A program made the position numbers and the translations under genes. 17,040 nt of DNA from an uncultured Lachnospira sp. (lineage in GTDB: Bacteria > Bacillota > Clostridia > Lachnospirales > Lachnospiraceae): assembly GCA_910585095.1 (NCBI GenBank), contig CAJUBU010000030.1:14835-31874 (forward strand). The letters are read 5' to 3'. Below, one piece after another: positions 14,677-17,040 of this stretch; position 1 is the first letter of the stretch; every line of letters begins with the position of its first letter. Below the pieces are notes generated by a model, which was not told the origin of the DNA, did no database searches, and saw only the letters and a list, made by a program, of their open reading frames with translations.

Positions 14677-15627
14677 ATGGATAATAAATTTATAAATAAT
14701 AAAATTGTAGTTGCATTAGGAAGGAACGCATTTGGAAGTACATTTCCTGAACAGCAGGCTAATGTAAAAAAGGCGGCTTGCGCCATTGCAGATTTAGTTG
14801 AAGCAAAATATAAAATTGTAATTACACATAGCAATGGTCCACAGATTGGTATGATTCAAACAGCTATGACCGAATTTGCACGATTAGAACCAAACGACCG
14901 AACAGTTGCTCCTATGTCCGTATGTGGAGCTATGAGTGAAGGTTATATAGGGTATGATTTACAAAATGCAATACGTGAAGAACTTTTAAATCGCGGTATC
15001 TATAAAACGGTATCTACAATTATTACACAAGTGCGTGTTGACCCATTTGATATTGCATTTAGTGAACCTTCTAAAGTTATTGGTCGATATATGACAAAAC
15101 AAGAAGCTGAAGCTGAAGAAGAAAAAGGAAATTATGTAATTGAAGAAGAACAGGGGAAATTTAGAAGAATTATCGCCTCTCCTATGCCAATTGATATCTA
15201 TGAAATTGATGCAGTAAAGGCATTGCTTGATGCTGACCAAATTGTTATAGCTGCTGGCGGCGGCGGAATACCTGTGCTTCAACAAGGCACTCATTTAAAA
15301 GGTGCAAGTGCTATTATTGAGAAAGATTATGCAGCAGCAAAGCTTGCTGAACTTATTGATGCAAACACTCTACTATTTCTTACTGCATATGATAAACTTA
15401 CAATTGAAAAAGACACCCCTAATGAAAAAGCTTTTGATACAGTAACCGCATCAGACCTCCATGAATATATCAAAGCTGGACATTTCCCTGCCAAAACAAC
15501 ATTTCCTAAAGTTGATGCATCGATTCGATTTGTAACAGCAGATTCCAATCGCAAAGCAATTATATCAAATCTTGATAAAGCTAAATTAAGCCTTGCTGGA
15601 AAAAGTGGCACTACTATAACAGCATAA
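14677..15627 (+). CDS. arcC: Carbamate kinase
   Basis: A 316-residue cytoplasmic enzyme that transfers phosphate between carbamoyl phosphate and ADP, usually yielding ATP from arginine or purine breakdown. Family motifs are present in order: IVVALGRNAFG (10-20), ITHSNGPQIG (49-58), CGAMSEGYIGYDLQ, TQVRVDPFDIAF, IVIAAGGGGIPV and the C-terminal GKSGTTI. I chose the ATG at 14677 because GGAG lies 6 nt upstream; the ATG at 14665 overlaps that site and would add four residues. The first motif has G-R-N-A where most carbamate kinases have G-G-N-A, and the usual T/H-G-N-G-P is S-N-G-P. No arcA, arcB or transporter gene adjoins it, so the source of carbamoyl phosphate must be encoded elsewhere. It is the only clear plus-strand gene, with its own promoter and terminator. 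Confidence 0.93.
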   Translation: MDNKFINNKIVVALGRNAFGSTFPEQQANVKKAACAIADLVEAKYKIVITHSNGPQIGMIQTAMTEFARLEPNDRTVAPMSVCGAMSEGYIGYDLQNAIREELLNRGIYKTVSTIITQVRVDPFDIAFSEPSKVIGRYMTKQEAEAEEEKGNYVIEEEQGKFRRIIASPMPIDIYEIDAVKALLDADQIVIAAGGGGIPVLQQGTHLKGASAIIEKDYAAAKLAELIDANTLLFLTAYDKLTIEKDTPNEKAFDTVTASDLHEYIKAGHFPAKTTFPKVDASIRFVTADSNRKAIISNLDKAKLSLAGKSGTTITA

Positions 15628-15708
15628 ATAATTTTTTCTAAGATTAAATAAAAAAATGAAAACCTTATTGTTTTAATAAAAAAGACCATTTTCCATAAGA
15701 TATAAAAG

Positions 15709-15809
15709 AGGCTGTTATAATATAGAAATCTTATACTAAATATTGCCATTGTTTAAATAAGTAACAATTACAGTTCGTATTAAAATTTCTATTTTTAACA
15801 GCCTTTTTA
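15709..15809 (+). terminator. Long nested hairpin terminating arcC
   Basis: AGGCTGTTATAATATAGAAAT (15709-15729) pairs with the arm at 15785-15804, with one bulge and one mismatch, and a T-run follows on the plus strand. Inside are further pairs: ATTGTT/AACAAT around a 9-nt loop, and ATAC/GTAT. The whole element is 96 nt long, unusual for a simple terminator, and begins 80 nt after the arcC stop. Confidence 0.7.
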
Positions 15810-15880
15810 ATTATTATCTTTAATATAAATCACTTAATATAGAGATAAAAATATCCTTACAACAATTTTAATAAAATTAT

Positions 15881-16114
15881 TTATTTTGTCTCACTATTTA
15901 ATTGTTGTTGTAACTGTGATTGTTGTTCATCATACTGTGATTGTAATTGTTCTTGCTGTTCATACATAGCATTTTGAAAATCAATCATAAAATACTGAAG
16001 CAATATCATTAATAAAGCCAAAACAACAACAAATACTAAAGGAACAATTGGATTAATTTTTTTCTTTGGTTCATTATTTTTCTTAAATGTATTACTATTA
16101 ACTAATGGTGACAT
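15881..16114 (-). CDS. Small single-pass membrane protein with glutamine-rich tail
   Basis: A 77-residue protein of unknown function. The first 22 residues are polar and basic (KKNNEPKKKINP). A membrane helix follows, PIVPLVFVVVLALLMILLQYFM (about 22-43), and the rest is rich in Q and E with a heptad-like spacing (EQQEQLQSQYDEQQSQLQQQ, about 53-72), which suggests a short coiled coil. By the positive-inside rule the N-terminus should be cytoplasmic and the coil outside. GAGGAG lies 6 nt before the ATG, a strong ribosome binding site. It stands alone between arcC (opposite strand) and the DUF1540-like gene. It might oligomerise through the coil or assist a larger membrane complex, but nothing in the context identifies a partner. 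Confidence 0.75.
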   Translation of the reverse strand: MSPLVNSNTFKKNNEPKKKINPIVPLVFVVVLALLMILLQYFMIDFQNAMYEQQEQLQSQYDEQQSQLQQQLNSETK

Positions 16115-16129
16115 ATCTAACTCCTCAAA

Positions 16130-16163
16130 CTAGAAATAAATTATTTTTAAATGATATTTCTAG
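16130..16163. promoter_or_regulatory. Inverted repeat adjoining the ribosome binding site of the 77-residue gene
   Basis: CTAGAAAT (16130-16137) and ATTTCTAG (16156-16163) form a perfect 8-bp inverted repeat with an 18-nt AT-rich centre. It ends 5 nt before the GGAG of the downstream gene. It could be an operator or a leader hairpin that affects translation. Confidence 0.4.
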
Positions 16164-16278
16164 TAAACTTTCCTTTCTTAATACTTTAAATCTGTTATCC
16201 TTTTTGAATCACCCATAACTAAAATAATAAGTTTGTATATATCTATTATATAATTTCTTTAAAGATTTTTATTTACAT

Positions 16279-16311
16279 AAAAAGCCTGCACCAATAAAAC
16301 AATGCAGGCTT
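16279..16311 (-). terminator. Rho-independent terminator of the DUF1540-like gene
   Basis: AAGCCTGCA (minus strand, from 16303-16311) pairs perfectly with TGCAGGCTT (from 16282-16290) across a 12-nt loop and is followed by Ts on the minus strand. It lies about 110 nt after the stop codon at 16420. Confidence 0.8.
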
Positions 16312-16419
16312 AAATTATATATACTTTATGACATCTTTATAATATGATAGTACCAAGAGTATTCCAAAAAATCAATAAATTATTAATGAAATATTTGTAA
16401 AAAAATATTTAATATATTA

Positions 16420-16683
16420 TTAACACCAATCTGTTCCTGCAAAAACTCTCACTCTTCGTTTCTTTGAATTGGTTTCTTCTTTTGGTGTTTTTAACTTCGT
16501 AGCAACATCTTCACTTTCATTATAAGCTTCAGGTCTTGTTGTATTAAGTCCACACTTGCCATCTATAATGGCTATTGAATCAGCTTCACACAATCCCCTA
16601 TCATTAAAACTACAATCAACCGTTTCACATAATACTGTTGTATCACGTATAGGTTTTGATTTTAAAACAACTTTTCCTTCCAT
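16420..16683 (-). CDS. DUF1540-like small cysteine-rich protein
   Basis: An 87-residue soluble protein. Four cysteines, C19, C24, C32 and C44, lie in the pattern V-L-C-x4-C-x7-C-x11-C with the segment CSFNDRGLCEADSIAI. This fits DUF1540, a small putative metal-binding domain of unknown function common in Clostridia. After it come a polar, probably disordered segment (about 50-78) and a basic end, KKRRVRVFAGTDWC, with a fifth cysteine as the last residue. AAAGGAG lies 11 nt before the chosen ATG; an out-of-frame ATG in between leads only to a short ORF. The gene has its own terminator and follows tRNA-Trp on the same strand. The DUF1540 assignment rests on cysteine spacing and general look, not on a profile score. 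Confidence 0.7.
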   Translation of the reverse strand: MEGKVVLKSKPIRDTTVLCETVDCSFNDRGLCEADSIAIIDGKCGLNTTRPEAYNESEDVATKLKTPKEETNSKKRRVRVFAGTDWC

Positions 16684-16754
16684 AATACATAATACTCCTT
16701 TCGTATTATACTTTATTAAAATAATCTAATATTCCGTTATATTCGCTAAAAGAA

Positions 16755-16842
16755 GCTGCAACATTAAGAAATTTTCACAAAATATAGCATTCTTATATAA
16801 AATAAATACTATATACTGTGCTTTATCTCTTAATGCAACAGC
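16755..16842 (-). terminator. Long nested hairpin downstream of tRNA-Trp
   Basis: Outer arms at 16755-16769 and 16828-16842 pair over 15 positions except for a central TTG/TTG internal loop. Inner arms at 16776-16791 and 16805-16820 pair over 16 positions with one mismatch and two G-U pairs around a 13-nt loop. On the minus strand the element ends CAGCTTCTTTT, so it probably terminates the tRNA transcript. Its size and layout resemble the hairpin at 15709-15804, with the shared end motif AACAGCCT. Confidence 0.55.
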
Positions 16843-16859
16843 CTCCTAATAATACATAA

Positions 16860-16930
16860 CAGGGGTGGAGAGAATCGAACTCCCACCAAAGGTTTTGGAG
16901 ACCCCTATGATACCACTTCACCACACCCCT
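16860..16930 (-). tRNA. tRNA-Trp (anticodon CCA)
   Basis: A 71-nt cloverleaf can be folded on the minus strand. The acceptor AGGGGTG/CACCCCT is fully paired with discriminator G. The D stem is GTGA/TCAT, the anticodon arm GGGGT-CTCCAAA-ACCTT with CCA at 16896-16898, a 4-nt variable loop follows, and the T arm is GGGAG-TTCGATT-CTCTC. The CCA end is not encoded. Four stem pairs are G-U (one in the D stem, two in the anticodon stem, one in the T stem), which is more than usual, but the core tRNA features are intact. Confidence 0.93.
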
Positions 16931-17040
16931 ATAAATATAGCTCGCTTTTTTATTTGCCTAAAAAATATCTACTTATATCTAATTGCAAACAAAAAATTGT
17001 TCCATCAAAACTGCATATTAACTATACCATACATGAAAGC
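16931..17040. other. Upstream region of tRNA-Trp, no gene seen
   Basis: This AT-rich sequence should hold the tRNA promoter on the minus strand, but no pair of hexamers stands out clearly enough to call. No coding sequence is evident up to the window edge. Confidence 0.4.

Larger units (their letters stand above)
16115..16419. other. Intergenic region downstream of the DUF1540-like gene
   Basis: This region holds the inverted repeat upstream of the small membrane protein gene (16130-16163) and a terminator hairpin (16279-16311). The rest is AT-rich with no supported gene. Confidence 0.6.

Noticed and set aside
14986..15749. Minus-strand ORFs within and beyond arcC (14986-15294 and 15327-15749)
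   Set aside because: They run antisense to a clear carbamate kinase, have no ribosome binding site, and their translations are low-complexity.
1..17040. Insertion sequences, integrases, phage genes or toxin-antitoxin pairs
   Set aside because: No transposase, integrase, structural phage protein or recognised antitoxin appears in any frame; the locus looks like chromosomal carbohydrate-use DNA.

Overview
The window is AT-rich DNA of a Firmicute that looks like a gut Lachnospiraceae. The evidence is low GC, strong AGGAGG ribosome binding sites, dockerin-bearing pectate lyases, a P-x-T-G-D sorting signal, and small proteins of Lachnospiraceae type. This assignment is inferred from gene content and style; no marker gene fixes the genus. 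Almost everything lies on the minus strand. The clear exception is a carbamate kinase gene on the plus strand.

The centre (about 1.6-13.3 kb) is a pectin-degradation locus. Three large secreted paralogues of polysaccharide lyase family 9 (PL9, pectate lyase) follow one another on the minus strand: 10471-13251, 5869-10167 and 1625-5689. All three keep the same set of calcium-binding aspartates and the catalytic lysine. They differ at the ends. The first and third carry a C-terminal type-I dockerin, which implies docking to a cohesin protein not seen here. The middle one ends in a VPATGD wall-sorting signal, a membrane helix and a basic tail. The N-termini also differ, from no extra module to two putative carbohydrate-binding modules plus two fibronectin-III-like domains. 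Each lyase has its own candidate promoter, so this looks like three units that could be regulated together rather than one tight operon.

To the right, a subtilisin-family protease without a propeptide (13553-14371, minus) is divergent from arcC (14677-15627, plus). Beyond them are a small membrane protein (15881-16114), a DUF1540-like cysteine-rich protein (16420-16683) and tRNA-Trp (16860-16930), all minus. Long nested hairpins that probably act as terminators lie downstream of arcC and of the tRNA.

To the left of the lyases are a 75-residue Lachnospiraceae-type small protein (956-1183), a 157-residue protein with a plausible TIR-like fold and a TTG start (208-681), and the first 43 codons of an ABC-F ATPase (1-131), all minus.

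The most notable non-coding and structural signals are: a seven-copy 15-bp tandem array that runs into the stop codon of the last lyase gene (1537-1642); a nearly perfect 434-bp tandem duplication inside the middle lyase gene (9119-9552 and 9614-10047); a 41-bp identical patch shared by two otherwise diverged lyase genes; and a similar 24-nt leader element just upstream of two of the lyase genes.
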